From assembly GCF_014268505.2 (NCBI RefSeq), contig NZ_JABWQP020000009.1, positions 1 through 64,000 of the forward strand: a stretch of 64,000 nucleotides of DNA, written 5' to 3'. Positions 8,024-16,886 of this stretch are shown in pieces. The notes beneath the pieces are model-generated. The model saw only the letters and a program-made list of their open reading frames with translations, searched no databases and was not told where the DNA came from. Position numbers and translations under genes: made by a program. Positions within the stretch are counted from its first letter, which is position 1. The number at the start of each line of letters is the position of its first letter. This DNA comes from Pseudomonas khorasanensis (GTDB lineage: Bacteria; Pseudomonadota; Gammaproteobacteria; Pseudomonadales; Pseudomonadaceae).

Positions 8024-10171
8024 ATGATTTACGAAGGTAAAGCCATCACGGTTAAAGCTCTTGAAAGTGGCATCGTCGAATTGAAATTCGACCTCAAGGG
8101 TGAGTCCGTCAACAAGTTCAACCGTCTAACCCTGAACGAACTGCGTCAGGCGGTAGACACCATCAAGGCAGATGCTTCGATCAAGGGCGTGATCGTCAGC
8201 AGCGGCAAGGACGTGTTCATCGTCGGCGCCGACATCACCGAATTTGTCGACAACTTCAAGCTGCCGGATGCCGAGCTGGTTGCTGGCAATCTCGAAGCCA
8301 ACAAGATCTTCAGCGATTTCGAAGACCTGAGCGTGCCGACCGTCGTCGCCATCAACGGCATTGCCCTGGGTGGCGGTCTGGAAATGTGTCTGGCGGCTGA
8401 CTATCGCGTCATGTCGAGCACGGCCAAGATCGGCCTGCCGGAAGTCAAACTGGGCATCTACCCAGGCTTCGGCGGCACCGTGCGTCTGCCGCGTCTGATC
8501 GGTGTCGATAACGCCATCGAATGGATTGCCGCCGGCAAGGAAAACCGTGCCGAAGACGCTTTGAAAGTCAGCGCCGTCGACGCCGTGGTTGCTCCAGAGA
8601 AGCTGCAGGAAGCTGCCCTTGAGCTGATCAAGCGCGCCATCTCCGGCGAGTTCGACTACAAGGCCAAGCGCCAGCCGAAACTTGAAAAAATCAAGTTGAA
8701 CGCCATTGAGCAAATGATGGCTTTCGAAACCGCCAAGGGCTTCGTGGCAGGTCAGGCCGGCCCGAATTACCCGGCGCCAGTCGAAGCCATCAAGACCATC
8801 CAGAAAGCCGCGAACTTCGGTCGCGACAAGGCGCTGGAAGTCGAAGCTGCCGGTTTCGTCAAACTGGCCAAAACCTCGGCCGCGCAGAGCCTGATCGGTC
8901 TGTTCCTGAACGATCAGGAGCTGAAGAAAAAGGCCAAGGCCTACGACGAGATTGCCAAGGACGTTAAGCAGGCTGCCGTACTCGGCGCTGGCATCATGGG
9001 TGGCGGCATCGCCTATCAGTCGGCTTCCAAAGGCACGCCGATCCTGATGAAGGATATCAACGAGCACGGTATCGAGCAGGGCCTGGCCGAAGCCGCCAAG
9101 CTGCTGGTTGGCCGCGTTGATAAAGGCCGCATGACCGCCGCGAAAATGGCGGAAGTGCTCAACGGCATTCGTCCAACGCTGTCCTACGGCGATTTCGGTC
9201 ATGTGGATCTGGTTGTCGAAGCTGTCGTCGAGAACCCGAAGGTCAAGCAAGCCGTACTTGCTGAAGTCGAAGACAAGGTCAAAGAGGACACCATCCTCGC
9301 ATCCAACACATCGACCATTTCCATCAGCCTGCTGGCCAAGGCCCTCAAGCGTCCGGAAAACTTCGTTGGCATGCACTTCTTCAACCCGGTGCACATGATG
9401 CCGCTGGTGGAAGTGATCCGTGGCGAGAAGTCCAGCGAACAGGCGGTTGCGACCACCGTTGCCTACGCCAAGAAAATGGGCAAGAACCCGATCGTCGTCA
9501 ACGACTGCCCGGGCTTCCTCGTCAACCGCGTACTGTTCCCGTACTTTGGCGGTTTCGCCAAGCTGGTCAGCGCCGGTGTGGACTTCGTCCGTATCGACAA
9601 GGTCATGGAGAAATTCGGCTGGCCAATGGGCCCAGCGTACCTGATGGACGTGGTCGGCATCGACACCGGCCACCACGGTCGTGACGTCATGGCCGAGGGT
9701 TTCCCGGATCGCATGAAGGATGACCGTCGCTCGGCCATTGACGTACTTTACGAGGCCAAGCGTCTGGGTCAGAAGAACGGCAAGGGCTTCTACGCCTATG
9801 AGGCCGACAAGAAAGGCAAGCAGAAGAAAGTCGCCGACCCGTCGGTGCTGGAAGTGCTCAAGCCGATTGTTTACGAGCAGCGCGAAGTCACTGACGAAGA
9901 CATCATCAACTGGATGATGATCCCGCTGTGCCTGGAAACCGTGCGTTGCCTGGAAGACGGCATCGTTGAAACCGCCGCCGAAGCCGACATGGGTCTGGTT
10001 TACGGTATCGGGTTCCCTCCGTTCCGTGGCGGTGCGCTGCGCTACATCGATTCGATCGGTGTCGCCGAGTTCGTTGCCCTGGCTGACCAGTACGCTGATT
10101 TGGGCGCGCTGTACCACCCGACCGCGAAGCTGCGCGAAATGGCCAAGACCGGCCAACGCTTCTTCGGTTAA
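8024..10171 (+). CDS. fadB: Fatty-acid oxidation complex alpha subunit (enoyl-CoA hydratase / 3-hydroxyacyl-CoA dehydrogenase)
   Basis: Multifunctional beta-oxidation subunit of 715 residues, the standard length for Pseudomonas FadB (FaoA). It forms an alpha2-beta2 complex with FadA. The N-terminal crotonase domain (1-190) has the oxyanion-hole and active-site region GIALGGGLEMCLAADYRV. The NAD-binding domain begins near residue 318 with VLGAGIMGGGIA, and the dehydrogenase active site is at GMHFFNPVHMMPLVE near 449. A C-terminal dehydrogenase dimer domain follows. The start at 8024 has GGAGAT 7 bases upstream. fadA follows after 29 bases, so the two form an operon, probably controlled by PsrA through the operator at 7846. 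Confidence 0.96.
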   Translation: MIYEGKAITVKALESGIVELKFDLKGESVNKFNRLTLNELRQAVDTIKADASIKGVIVSSGKDVFIVGADITEFVDNFKLPDAELVAGNLEANKIFSDFEDLSVPTVVAINGIALGGGLEMCLAADYRVMSSTAKIGLPEVKLGIYPGFGGTVRLPRLIGVDNAIEWIAAGKENRAEDALKVSAVDAVVAPEKLQEAALELIKRAISGEFDYKAKRQPKLEKIKLNAIEQMMAFETAKGFVAGQAGPNYPAPVEAIKTIQKAANFGRDKALEVEAAGFVKLAKTSAAQSLIGLFLNDQELKKKAKAYDEIAKDVKQAAVLGAGIMGGGIAYQSASKGTPILMKDINEHGIEQGLAEAAKLLVGRVDKGRMTAAKMAEVLNGIRPTLSYGDFGHVDLVVEAVVENPKVKQAVLAEVEDKVKEDTILASNTSTISISLLAKALKRPENFVGMHFFNPVHMMPLVEVIRGEKSSEQAVATTVAYAKKMGKNPIVVNDCPGFLVNRVLFPYFGGFAKLVSAGVDFVRIDKVMEKFGWPMGPAYLMDVVGIDTGHHGRDVMAEGFPDRMKDDRRSAIDVLYEAKRLGQKNGKGFYAYEADKKGKQKKVADPSVLEVLKPIVYEQREVTDEDIINWMMIPLCLETVRCLEDGIVETAAEADMGLVYGIGFPPFRGGALRYIDSIGVAEFVALADQYADLGALYHPTAKLREMAKTGQRFFG

Positions 10172-10200
10172 GTGCCCCCAACTAGAGTGAGAGTGAACGT

Positions 10201-11376
10201 ATGAGCTTGAATCCTAGAGACGTCGTGATTGTCGACTTCGGTCGTACTCCGATGGGCCGCTCCAAGGGCGGCATGCACCGCAACACCCGCGCCGAAGACA
10301 TGTCGGCGCACCTGATCAGCAAACTGCTGGAGCGCAACGCCAAGGTCGATCCGGCTGAAGTCGAGGACGTGATCTGGGGCTGTGTAAACCAGACCCTGGA
10401 GCAGGGCTGGAACATTGCGCGCATGGCGTCGCTGATGACCCAGATTCCACACACGTCTGCCGGCCAGACTGTGAGCCGTTTGTGCGGCTCGTCGATGAGC
10501 GCGCTGCACACCGCTGCGCAAGCGATCATGACCGGCAACGGTGACGTCTTCGTCGTCGGCGGCGTCGAGCACATGGGCCACGTCAGCATGATGCACGGTG
10601 TCGATCCGAACCCGCACATGTCCCTCTACGCGGCGAAAGCCTCGGGCATGATGGGTCTGACTGCAGAGATGCTCGGCAAAATGCATGGCATCACCCGTGA
10701 ACAGCAAGACGCCTTCGGCGTGCGTTCCCACCAGTTGGCCCACAAGGCAACCGTGGAAGGCAAGTTCAAGGATGAAATCATCCCGATGCAGGGCTACGAC
10801 GAGAATGGTTTCCTGAAACTGTTCGACTACGACGAAACCATTCGTCCGGAAACTACCCTGGAAAGTCTGGCGGCACTCAAGCCTGCCTTCAATCCAAAGG
10901 GCGGCACTGTGACTGCCGGTACTTCGTCGCAGATCACCGACGGTGCGTCGTGCATGATCGTGATGTCGGCGCAGCGTGCGCAGGATCTTGGTATCCAGCC
11001 GATGGCGGTGATTCGCTCGATGGCTGTGGCGGGTGTGGATCCGGCAATCATGGGCTATGGTCCAGTGCCAGCGACACAAAAAGCCCTGAAGCGTGCCGGC
11101 CTTGGCATCAACGATATCGACTTCTTCGAGCTCAACGAAGCTTTCGCCGCACAGGCCCTGCCAGTGCTGAAAGATTTGAAAGTGCTCGACAAGATGAACG
11201 AGAAGGTTAACCTGCACGGCGGTGCAATCGCCCTGGGTCACCCGTTCGGTTGCTCCGGTGCGCGTATTTCCGGCACTCTGCTGAACGTGATGAAGCAGAA
11301 TAGCGGCACCTTCGGGGTGGCCACTATGTGCATTGGTCTCGGCCAAGGCATCTCCACGGTCTTCGAACGCGTTTAA
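10201..11376 (+). CDS. fadA: 3-ketoacyl-CoA thiolase (fatty-acid oxidation complex beta subunit)
   Basis: Thiolase of 391 residues that cleaves 3-ketoacyl-CoA with CoA to give acetyl-CoA and a shortened acyl-CoA. The nucleophilic Cys is residue 95 in SRLCGSSMSALH. The C-terminal catalytic His is in GGAIALGHPFGCSGAR and the second catalytic Cys in CIGLGQG. GAGTGAGAG precedes the ATG. Second gene of the fadBA operon, closed by a strong terminator at 11395. Confidence 0.96.
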   Translation: MSLNPRDVVIVDFGRTPMGRSKGGMHRNTRAEDMSAHLISKLLERNAKVDPAEVEDVIWGCVNQTLEQGWNIARMASLMTQIPHTSAGQTVSRLCGSSMSALHTAAQAIMTGNGDVFVVGGVEHMGHVSMMHGVDPNPHMSLYAAKASGMMGLTAEMLGKMHGITREQQDAFGVRSHQLAHKATVEGKFKDEIIPMQGYDENGFLKLFDYDETIRPETTLESLAALKPAFNPKGGTVTAGTSSQITDGASCMIVMSAQRAQDLGIQPMAVIRSMAVAGVDPAIMGYGPVPATQKALKRAGLGINDIDFFELNEAFAAQALPVLKDLKVLDKMNEKVNLHGGAIALGHPFGCSGARISGTLLNVMKQNSGTFGVATMCIGLGQGISTVFERV

Positions 11377-11394
11377 GCGTTTCGTCGATGGAAG

Positions 11395-11413
11395 CCGGGG
11401 CCAAGTGCCCCGG
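11395..11413 (+). terminator. Terminator of the fadBA operon
   Basis: Stem CCGGGGC / GCCCCGG with a 5-base loop followed by TTTTTGTTTTT. Confidence 0.9.
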
Positions 11414-11475
11414 TTTTTGTTTTTGCGGATTTATTTTGTTTTTATTTTTGAAAAAAATTTAGCGAGGGCCAAACC

Positions 11476-11712
11476 ATGCCGATACAACCTGGGCTCTATC
11501 AACATTACAAAGGTCCGCAGTACCGCGTATTCAGTATTGCGCGGCATTCCGAGACCGAAGAAGAAGTGGTCTTTTACCAAGCCCTGTATGGCGATTACGG
11601 CTTTTGGGTTCGCCCATTGAGCATGTTCGTCGAGTCGGTCGAGGTTGACGGCGAGCAGGTGCCACGCTTTGCTTTGGTGCAGGCCGAACCAAGCATTTTT
11701 GACAAGGCATGA
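11476..11712 (+). CDS. DUF1653 family protein, 78 aa
   Basis: Small soluble protein with the DUF1653 pattern: GLYQHYKGPQYRV at the start, a middle VVFYQALYGDYGFWVRPL and a C-terminal FVESVEVDG segment. This is a small beta-rich fold of unknown role; no catalytic residues are evident. GAGGG lies 8 bases before the ATG. It sits between fadBA and topA, after the fadBA terminator, so it is probably transcribed on its own. Confidence 0.85.
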   Translation: MPIQPGLYQHYKGPQYRVFSIARHSETEEEVVFYQALYGDYGFWVRPLSMFVESVEVDGEQVPRFALVQAEPSIFDKA

Positions 11713-11737
11713 GGCGGGCGCGCAGACAACCCTGCGC

Positions 11738-11766
11738 TTGACCTCACCTTGTATCAACTATATATA
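11738..11766 (+). promoter_or_regulatory. Sigma-70 type promoter of topA
   Basis: -35 TTGACC and -10 TATATA separated by exactly 17 bases, about 60 bases upstream of the topA start. Confidence 0.7.
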
Positions 11767-11826
11767 GCGGTGCCGCGTCAGGCGCCAACCGCCTTTCACT
11801 TCTAGAATTCAGGAATTTTCTGATCC

Positions 11827-14460
11827 ATGGGCAAATCGCTGGTCATTGTGGAATCCCCGGCTAAGGCCAAGACCATCAACAAGTATCTGGGCAACCAATA
11901 CGTGGTGAAGTCGAGTATCGGCCATATCCGAGACCTGCCCACCAGCGGTTCGGCTAGCGCCAGCAAAGAGCCAGCCGCCAAGCGCGGCAAGGCTGCCGCG
12001 GGCGAAGGTCCGGTGCTCTCGCCGAAAGAGAAAGCGCGCAAGCAGCTGGTCTCGCGCATGGGCGTCGATCCCGATCATGGCTGGAAAGCCAAGTACGAGA
12101 TCCTTCCAGGCAAGGAAAAGGTCATCGAAGAGCTGCGCCGGCTCGCCAAGGATGCTGACACCATCTATCTCGCAACCGACTTGGATCGCGAGGGGGAAGC
12201 CATTGCCTGGCACCTGCGCGAAGCCATTGGTGGCGACGACAGTCGCTACAAGCGTGTGGTGTTCAACGAGATCACCAAGAAGGCCATTCAGGAAGCGTTT
12301 TCCAAGCCAGGTGAACTCGACATTGATCGCGTCAACGCGCAACAGGCGCGCCGCTTCCTTGATCGCGTGGTCGGCTACATGGTTTCGCCACTGCTTTGGG
12401 CGAAAATTGCCCGTGGCTTGTCCGCTGGCCGAGTGCAATCGGTTGCCGTGAAACTGGTGGTTGAGCGTGAGCGCGAAATCCGCGCCTTCAACCCGGAAGA
12501 ATACTGGGAAGTGCACGCCGATCTCGGCACCACCAAAGGTTCGACCGTGCGTTTCGAAGTCGCCCGCGAGAAAGGCGAGGCCTTCAAGCCGCTCAACGAA
12601 GCCCAGGCCATGGCCGCGCTGGAGAAGCTGAAGTCTTCGAGCTACAGCATCGTCAAGCGTGAAGACAAACCGACCAGCAGCAAGCCGTCAGCGCCTTTCA
12701 TTACGTCTACCTTGCAGCAAGCAGCGAGCAACCGCCTGGGCTTCGGCGTGAAGAAAACCATGATGATGGCCCAGCGTCTGTACGAAGCCGGCTACATCAC
12801 TTATATGCGTACCGACTCGACCAATCTCTCGGCTGATGCCGTGGCGATGGCGCGTACGTACATCGAAGACGAGTTCGGCAAGAAATACCTGCCGGAAACG
12901 CCGAACGTCTACAGCAGCAAGGAAGGTGCTCAGGAAGCTCACGAAGCGATTCGTCCTTCAGACGCCAATACGACGCCGGCCAAGCTGGCGGGTATGGAAC
13001 GTGACGCTGAGCGCCTGTACGAGCTGATCTGGCGCCAGTTCCTCGCTTGCCAGATGCTGCCGGCGCAATACCTGTCCACAACCGTAAGCGTGGGTGCTGG
13101 CGACTTCGAGCTGCGCGCCAAGGGCCGTATTCTCAAGTTCGATGGTTACACCCGCGTCATGCCGCAAATAACCAAGCCAGGTGACGACGACGTTCTGCCC
13201 GATATGGCGCAAGGCGACGTGATGAAGCTGATCAAGCTTGATCCATCCCAGCACTTCACCAAGCCGCCGGCCCGTTACTCGGAAGCCAGTCTGGTGAAGG
13301 AAATGGAGAAGCGCGGTATCGGCCGTCCTTCGACTTATGCGGCGATTATTTCGACCATTCAGGATCGCGGCTACGTAACCTTGCACAACCGTCGTTTCTA
13401 CTCGGAAAAGATGGGTGACATTGTTACCGAGCGTCTGTCGGAGAGCTTCTCCAACCTGATGGACTACGGCTTCACCGCCGGCATGGAAGAAAACCTCGAT
13501 GACGTGGCCCAGGGCGAGCGAGACTGGAAAAACGTGCTGGACGAGTTCTACGGCGATTTCAAAAAGAAACTCGAAGTAGCGGAAAACCCGGACAGCGGCA
13601 TGCGTGCCAACCAGCCGGTCATGACCGATATCCCGTGCACGACCTGCGGCCGTCCGATGCAGATCCGTACTGCATCCACTGGCGTGTTCCTCGGCTGCTC
13701 GGGCTACAGCCTGCCGCCGAAAGAACGCTGCAAGGCGACCGTCAACCTGGTGCCAGGCGACGAGATCGCTGCAGATGACGAGGGTGAGTCCGAGTCTCTG
13801 GTATTGCGCGGCAAGCATCGCTGCCCGATCTGCAGCACGGCGATGGACGCGTACCTGCTGGATGAGAAGCGCAAGCTGCACATCTGCGGTAACAACCCGG
13901 ATTGCGCCGGTTATGAGATTGAGGAGGGCAGCTATCGCATCAAGGGCTACGAAGGTCCGAGCCTGGAATGCGACAAGTGTGGCAGCGAAATGCAGCTCAA
14001 GACTGGCCGTTTCGGCAAGTTTTTCGGTTGCACCAATCCGACCTGCAAGAACACCCGCAAACTGCTGAAAAGCGGTGACGCGGCGCCGCCGAAGATGGAC
14101 CCGGTGAAGATGCCTGAGCTGAAATGCGAAAAGGTCAACGACACCTACATCCTGCGTGACGGCGCCTCCGGTCTGTTCCTGGCGGCCAGTCAGTTCCCGA
14201 AAAACCGTGAGACTCGCGCTCCGCTGGTGATTGAGATTCTGCCGCACAAGGACGAGATTGATCCGAAGTATCACTTCCTGTGCGAGGCGCCACAGAAAGA
14301 TCCTGATGGCCTGCCAGCGGTTATCCGTTACAGCCGCAAGACCAAGGAGCAATACGTGCAGACCGAAGTTGATGGCAAGCCTACTGGCTGGAAGGCCTAC
14401 TACGACGGTGGCAAGTGGACGGTTGAAGACAAGCGCAGCGCAAAGGCGAAGGCTGAGTAA
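11827..14460 (+). CDS. topA: DNA topoisomerase I (type IA, omega protein)
   Basis: Type IA topoisomerase of 877 residues that relaxes negative supercoils through a 5'-phosphotyrosine link. The Toprim domain at the start contains VIVESPAKAKTI and the acidic triad TDLDREGEAIAWHL. The catalytic Tyr is residue 326 in ITYMRTDSTNLS. The C-terminal part has three Cys4-type zinc ribbons (CTTCG...C, CPIC...C, CDKCG...CTNPTC), followed by a zinc-free topoisomerase C-terminal repeat rich in Lys. An Ala/Lys-rich insertion near residues 40-70 within the Toprim region lengthens it slightly over E. coli TopA. It has its own promoter at 11738 and terminator at 14480. Confidence 0.97.
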   Translation: MGKSLVIVESPAKAKTINKYLGNQYVVKSSIGHIRDLPTSGSASASKEPAAKRGKAAAGEGPVLSPKEKARKQLVSRMGVDPDHGWKAKYEILPGKEKVIEELRRLAKDADTIYLATDLDREGEAIAWHLREAIGGDDSRYKRVVFNEITKKAIQEAFSKPGELDIDRVNAQQARRFLDRVVGYMVSPLLWAKIARGLSAGRVQSVAVKLVVEREREIRAFNPEEYWEVHADLGTTKGSTVRFEVAREKGEAFKPLNEAQAMAALEKLKSSSYSIVKREDKPTSSKPSAPFITSTLQQAASNRLGFGVKKTMMMAQRLYEAGYITYMRTDSTNLSADAVAMARTYIEDEFGKKYLPETPNVYSSKEGAQEAHEAIRPSDANTTPAKLAGMERDAERLYELIWRQFLACQMLPAQYLSTTVSVGAGDFELRAKGRILKFDGYTRVMPQITKPGDDDVLPDMAQGDVMKLIKLDPSQHFTKPPARYSEASLVKEMEKRGIGRPSTYAAIISTIQDRGYVTLHNRRFYSEKMGDIVTERLSESFSNLMDYGFTAGMEENLDDVAQGERDWKNVLDEFYGDFKKKLEVAENPDSGMRANQPVMTDIPCTTCGRPMQIRTASTGVFLGCSGYSLPPKERCKATVNLVPGDEIAADDEGESESLVLRGKHRCPICSTAMDAYLLDEKRKLHICGNNPDCAGYEIEEGSYRIKGYEGPSLECDKCGSEMQLKTGRFGKFFGCTNPTCKNTRKLLKSGDAAPPKMDPVKMPELKCEKVNDTYILRDGASGLFLAASQFPKNRETRAPLVIEILPHKDEIDPKYHFLCEAPQKDPDGLPAVIRYSRKTKEQYVQTEVDGKPTGWKAYYDGGKWTVEDKRSAKAKAE

Positions 14461-14479
14461 GCGTTAGCCTGAAAAGCGA

Positions 14480-14518
14480 AAAGGCCGCATGAAACCTCCG
14501 GGATGTCATGCGGCCTTT
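14480..14518 (+). terminator. Terminator of topA
   Basis: 13-bp stem AAAGGCCGCATGA / TCATGCGGCCTTT followed by TTGTTTT. Confidence 0.9.
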
Positions 14519-14604
14519 TTGTTTTGTGCTTGCGGTGGCGACGGCTGTTCCATGACACTGTCCGGCCTGTATGAAGCAATTATTTCGTTGTGGAGGCTGC
14601 CGTC

Positions 14605-15129
14605 ATGGCCCACGAACTCTATACCCGTACCAACCAGAAGATTTATTTCGCCGGCCTGTCGCTGGAAGCCCTGGCGCGCGCTGAAGAGGGGCGGGCGATG
14701 AATTCTTTGGCGTTGATTCAAGCCGGGCGCGAATCAGCGTTGTTCCATCTTTACGGCGCTTTGCTGGGTTTGTGTCATGAGATCGCCGGTTTCTACCGTC
14801 TGCCGCAGGCCAATGCGCCAAGGGCGGAGGAGCTGTTGAGGCGAGAGGTGCTGGAGTCGATAGCGATTCCGGAGCTCGCGGAAATGGTCGAGCTGGCCGG
14901 TAACCCGGAAACCTGGCTGGCCAAACTGCTGGCGGCGCACGCGGCGCTGTTTCAACCTCCAAGGGTGCCACACAAACCGAAAGGGGACGTGACGCAGCCG
15001 CTGATTCAGGCCGTCAATCTTGATGAAGAACAGGTTTCAGAAGAGCTCAGCCGAGAAGACCTCGAGAGCTGGATGCAGAACCTTAAAGCTTTGGCGATCC
15101 GCTTCCGTGAAGGCTTGAACGAATGCTGA
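14605..15129 (+). CDS. DUF6586-like conserved hypothetical protein, 174 aa
   Basis: All-helical soluble protein with no signal peptide. It has a Leu/Ala-rich core (residues 15-100) and an acidic, helical C-terminus (EEQVSEELSREDLESWMQNLKAL). I recognise it as a conserved Pseudomonas family placed after topA (DUF6586 by memory), function unknown. The start at 14605 has GGAGG 9 bases upstream; an ATG 15 bases earlier overlaps that site. Confidence 0.75.
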   Translation: MAHELYTRTNQKIYFAGLSLEALARAEEGRAMNSLALIQAGRESALFHLYGALLGLCHEIAGFYRLPQANAPRAEELLRREVLESIAIPELAEMVELAGNPETWLAKLLAAHAALFQPPRVPHKPKGDVTQPLIQAVNLDEEQVSEELSREDLESWMQNLKALAIRFREGLNEC

Positions 15130-15201
15130 GGGCGATTGACGCGGTGGCAATCGGAAACATGCTGCTGGTCAAGATCCTGAGCGAAGCTCGAATGATGTCT
15201 A

Positions 15202-15207
15202 TATAAT
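15202..15207 (+). promoter_or_regulatory. Probable -10 element of the gene at 15236
   Basis: Consensus TATAAT 29 bases before the ATG. No clear -35 is seen 16-18 bases upstream (GAGCGA), so this is a -10 match only. Confidence 0.4.
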
Positions 15208-15235
15208 CGCAGCCTTTCGTGGAGAACAGACTTAT

Positions 15236-15469
15236 ATGCCAACGTCCTTTCTAGAAATTGTCGAGTTACCAGACGGCCGAATCGAACTGCGCAGGGCTGA
15301 GGACGAAGGTTCTCTGGTGACGCTGGATTTCTCCGAGGATGCCAAGGCGTTCCTTCAAGGTCAGCACGTCGAAATTGCCAAGGCGATGTTGAGCGTCGGC
15401 GTACAGATGGCGGGGCGTATGGTTGAGGGCGAGTTTGATAAGGAAGAGGGGCCGCGGGTTCTTCATTGA
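15236..15469 (+). CDS. Conserved small protein of unknown function, 77 aa
   Basis: Acidic soluble protein with a predicted beta-beta-alpha start (FLEIVELPDGRIELRRAEDEG) and a C-terminal helix (IAKAMLSVGVQMAGRMVEGEFDKEE). No known motif. GGAGA lies about 11 bases before the ATG and a consensus -10 precedes it. It is convergent with sulA, with 95 bases between. It is a conserved neighbour of sulA-lexA in pseudomonads (from memory), which does not by itself imply an SOS role. Confidence 0.7.
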   Translation: MPTSFLEIVELPDGRIELRRAEDEGSLVTLDFSEDAKAFLQGQHVEIAKAMLSVGVQMAGRMVEGEFDKEEGPRVLH

Positions 15470-15564
15470 TCCGCGCCTTGTTTTGTCTCGGTCGCTTGCG
15501 CTTCAGATCGGCTTCTCTGTCCTTGGAGAAGCCCTGCGCTTCAAACAGCGCGCATTATGAATCA

Positions 15565-16038
15565 TCAACCCAAACGAATATTCAAACTCTGTGCGTCGCC
15601 CGTGCGTGCAGCGCTGATCAACTGCTGCCGCAAATTGGCATTCAGCGGATTGAGCCAGGTAACCACGGTGTGGCTGCGGCCCAGGCGCAAAGCTTCGCAC
15701 GCCAGTTGCTGAGCACTTTGAGTGCCGCGCGGTTGCAGTAGCAGAATGCGCTCGCGGTTCAGTCCGGCCTCACGCAGCCAGATTTGAGTCAGGCTGGCGG
15801 GTGGTGCGATGAGTGTCAGCCACCGGGCGTCCTGATTTTCGCTGAGTTCGCGAAGGATCGGAGCAAGCAGATTCAAGCAGTTCCCGGCCGCGCCCCGCAG
15901 TGACAGCTCACTGAATGCGTCAGGTTTGGCATTCCATTCACGCTCGTCCACGTCTTTCAGGATCGGCGCCATGGGTTGCGCCAGAAACGCTTCGAATAAA
16001 GGCAGTTGTGTTTGCTGAGGTGTTTGTGGGAACTGCAT
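15565..16038 (-). CDS. sulA: SOS cell-division inhibitor SulA
   Basis: SulA-like protein of 157 residues. The family binds FtsZ and blocks polymerisation during DNA damage. It shows the RecA-like core of the family: ARWLTLIAPPASLTQIWLREAGLNRERILLLQP and a second block TVVTWLNPLNANLRQQL. It lies only 10 bases downstream of lexA in the same direction and so is controlled by the two LexA boxes upstream of lexA. This lexA-sulA arrangement is typical of Pseudomonas and differs from E. coli, where sulA stands alone. Confidence 0.9.
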   Translation of the reverse strand: MQFPQTPQQTQLPLFEAFLAQPMAPILKDVDEREWNAKPDAFSELSLRGAAGNCLNLLAPILRELSENQDARWLTLIAPPASLTQIWLREAGLNRERILLLQPRGTQSAQQLACEALRLGRSHTVVTWLNPLNANLRQQLISAARTGDAQSLNIRLG

Positions 16039-16048
16039 AAAGCCTCCT

Positions 16049-16657
16049 TTAGCGGCGAATGACGCCGACGCTCAAGCCTTCGATCACCAGTTCCTGATCT
16101 TTCAGGTCGACTTCGATAGGGGCGAACTCGGGATTTTCGGCGATCAGCCAGACTTTGCTGCCTTCGCGCTTGAAGCGTTTGACCGTCACTTCGTCGCCGA
16201 TGCGGGCAACGACGACCTGGCCGTTACGCGCTTCGCGAGTGGTGTGCACTGCCAGCAGGTCACCGTCGAAAATGCCGATGTCCTTCATGCTCATACCGTG
16301 AACACGCAGCAGGTAGTCGGCACGAGGATGGAAAAAGGTCGGGTTGATGTTGCAGGATTCTTCAATGTGCTGCTGGGCAAGGATCGGCGCGCCGGCAGCC
16401 ACCCGGCCAATGATCGGCAGGGTGGAATCGTCGGCCTTGGCCTCGAAACCGGGAATGCGGATGCCGCGAGACGCGCCCGGGGTCATCTCGATCGCGCCTT
16501 TGCGGGCCAGCGCCTTGAGATGTTCTTCCGCCGCATTTGGCGATTTGAAGCCCAGCTCCTGAGCGATTTCCGCACGGGTTGGCGGGTAGCCGTTGTCTTC
16601 GAGGCAGCGTTTGATAAAGGCCAGAATCTCGGCTTGGCGTGGCGTCAGCTTTAGCAT
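16049..16657 (-). CDS. lexA: SOS repressor LexA
   Basis: Repressor/autoprotease of 202 residues. The N-terminal winged helix (LTPRQAEILAFIKRCLEDNGYPPTRAEIA) binds SOS boxes. The C-terminal S24 peptidase domain has the cleavage site Ala88-Gly89 in GRVAAGAP and the Ser123 / Lys160 dyad (GMSMKD, VTVKRF). These positions are each four residues later than in E. coli LexA. RecA filaments trigger self-cleavage. It autoregulates through boxes at 16668 and 16687 and leads the lexA-sulA operon. It is divergent from psrA. Confidence 0.97.
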   Translation of the reverse strand: MLKLTPRQAEILAFIKRCLEDNGYPPTRAEIAQELGFKSPNAAEEHLKALARKGAIEMTPGASRGIRIPGFEAKADDSTLPIIGRVAAGAPILAQQHIEESCNINPTFFHPRADYLLRVHGMSMKDIGIFDGDLLAVHTTREARNGQVVVARIGDEVTVKRFKREGSKVWLIAENPEFAPIEVDLKDQELVIEGLSVGVIRR

Positions 16658-16667
16658 AATGATCGCT

Positions 16668-16702
16668 CTGTCTTTTTATACAGTGACTGGGATTATATAC
16701 AG
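16668..16702 (-). promoter_or_regulatory. Two LexA (SOS) boxes upstream of lexA-sulA
   Basis: Box 1 CTGTctttttatACAG (16668-16683) matches CTGT-N8-ACAG exactly; box 2 CTGGgattatatACAG (16687-16702) differs by one base. The first box begins 10 bases upstream of the lexA ATG. Double boxes are usual at autoregulated lexA genes. Confidence 0.9.
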
Positions 16703-16827
16703 TGAAACGGTCTTGGCAATGGCCGTTTTTTCGCCGACCGCCGAGTGGTCGTCAGGCACGCTTATTAATGCTGCTGCCTTGTGTGGTTAAATAGCTGACC
16801 GACCATTCCCAAAACGGACTGGCAGGC

Positions 16828-16856
16828 TTGACAAGGCAAAGGCTGAAACGTATGTT
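16828..16856 (+). promoter_or_regulatory. Sigma-70 promoter of psrA
   Basis: -35 TTGACA and -10 TATGTT separated by 17 bases; the -10 lies inside the first PsrA box, so binding would block RNA polymerase. Confidence 0.75.
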
Positions 16857-16871
16857 TCAAACAAGTGTTTG
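16845..16871 (+). promoter_or_regulatory. Tandem PsrA operator (autoregulation)
   Basis: Two 14-bp boxes sharing one base: GAAACgtatGTTTC (16845-16858) and CAAACaagtGTTTG (16858-16871). Both fit the PsrA consensus (G/C)AAAC-N4-GTTT(G/C) perfectly. PsrA is known to repress its own gene. The region ends 16 bases before the psrA start. Confidence 0.9.
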
Positions 16872-16886
16872 TCAGGCGGAGTAGCC

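Noticed and set aside
8126..10156. 676-codon minus-strand frame under fadB
   Set aside because: His/Gln/Val-rich shadow translation with no domain; fadB is unambiguous on the other strand.
15510..15533. Hairpin GGCTTCTC/GAGAAGCC between the 77-aa protein gene and sulA as a terminator
   Set aside because: No T run on either strand, so terminator function is not supported.
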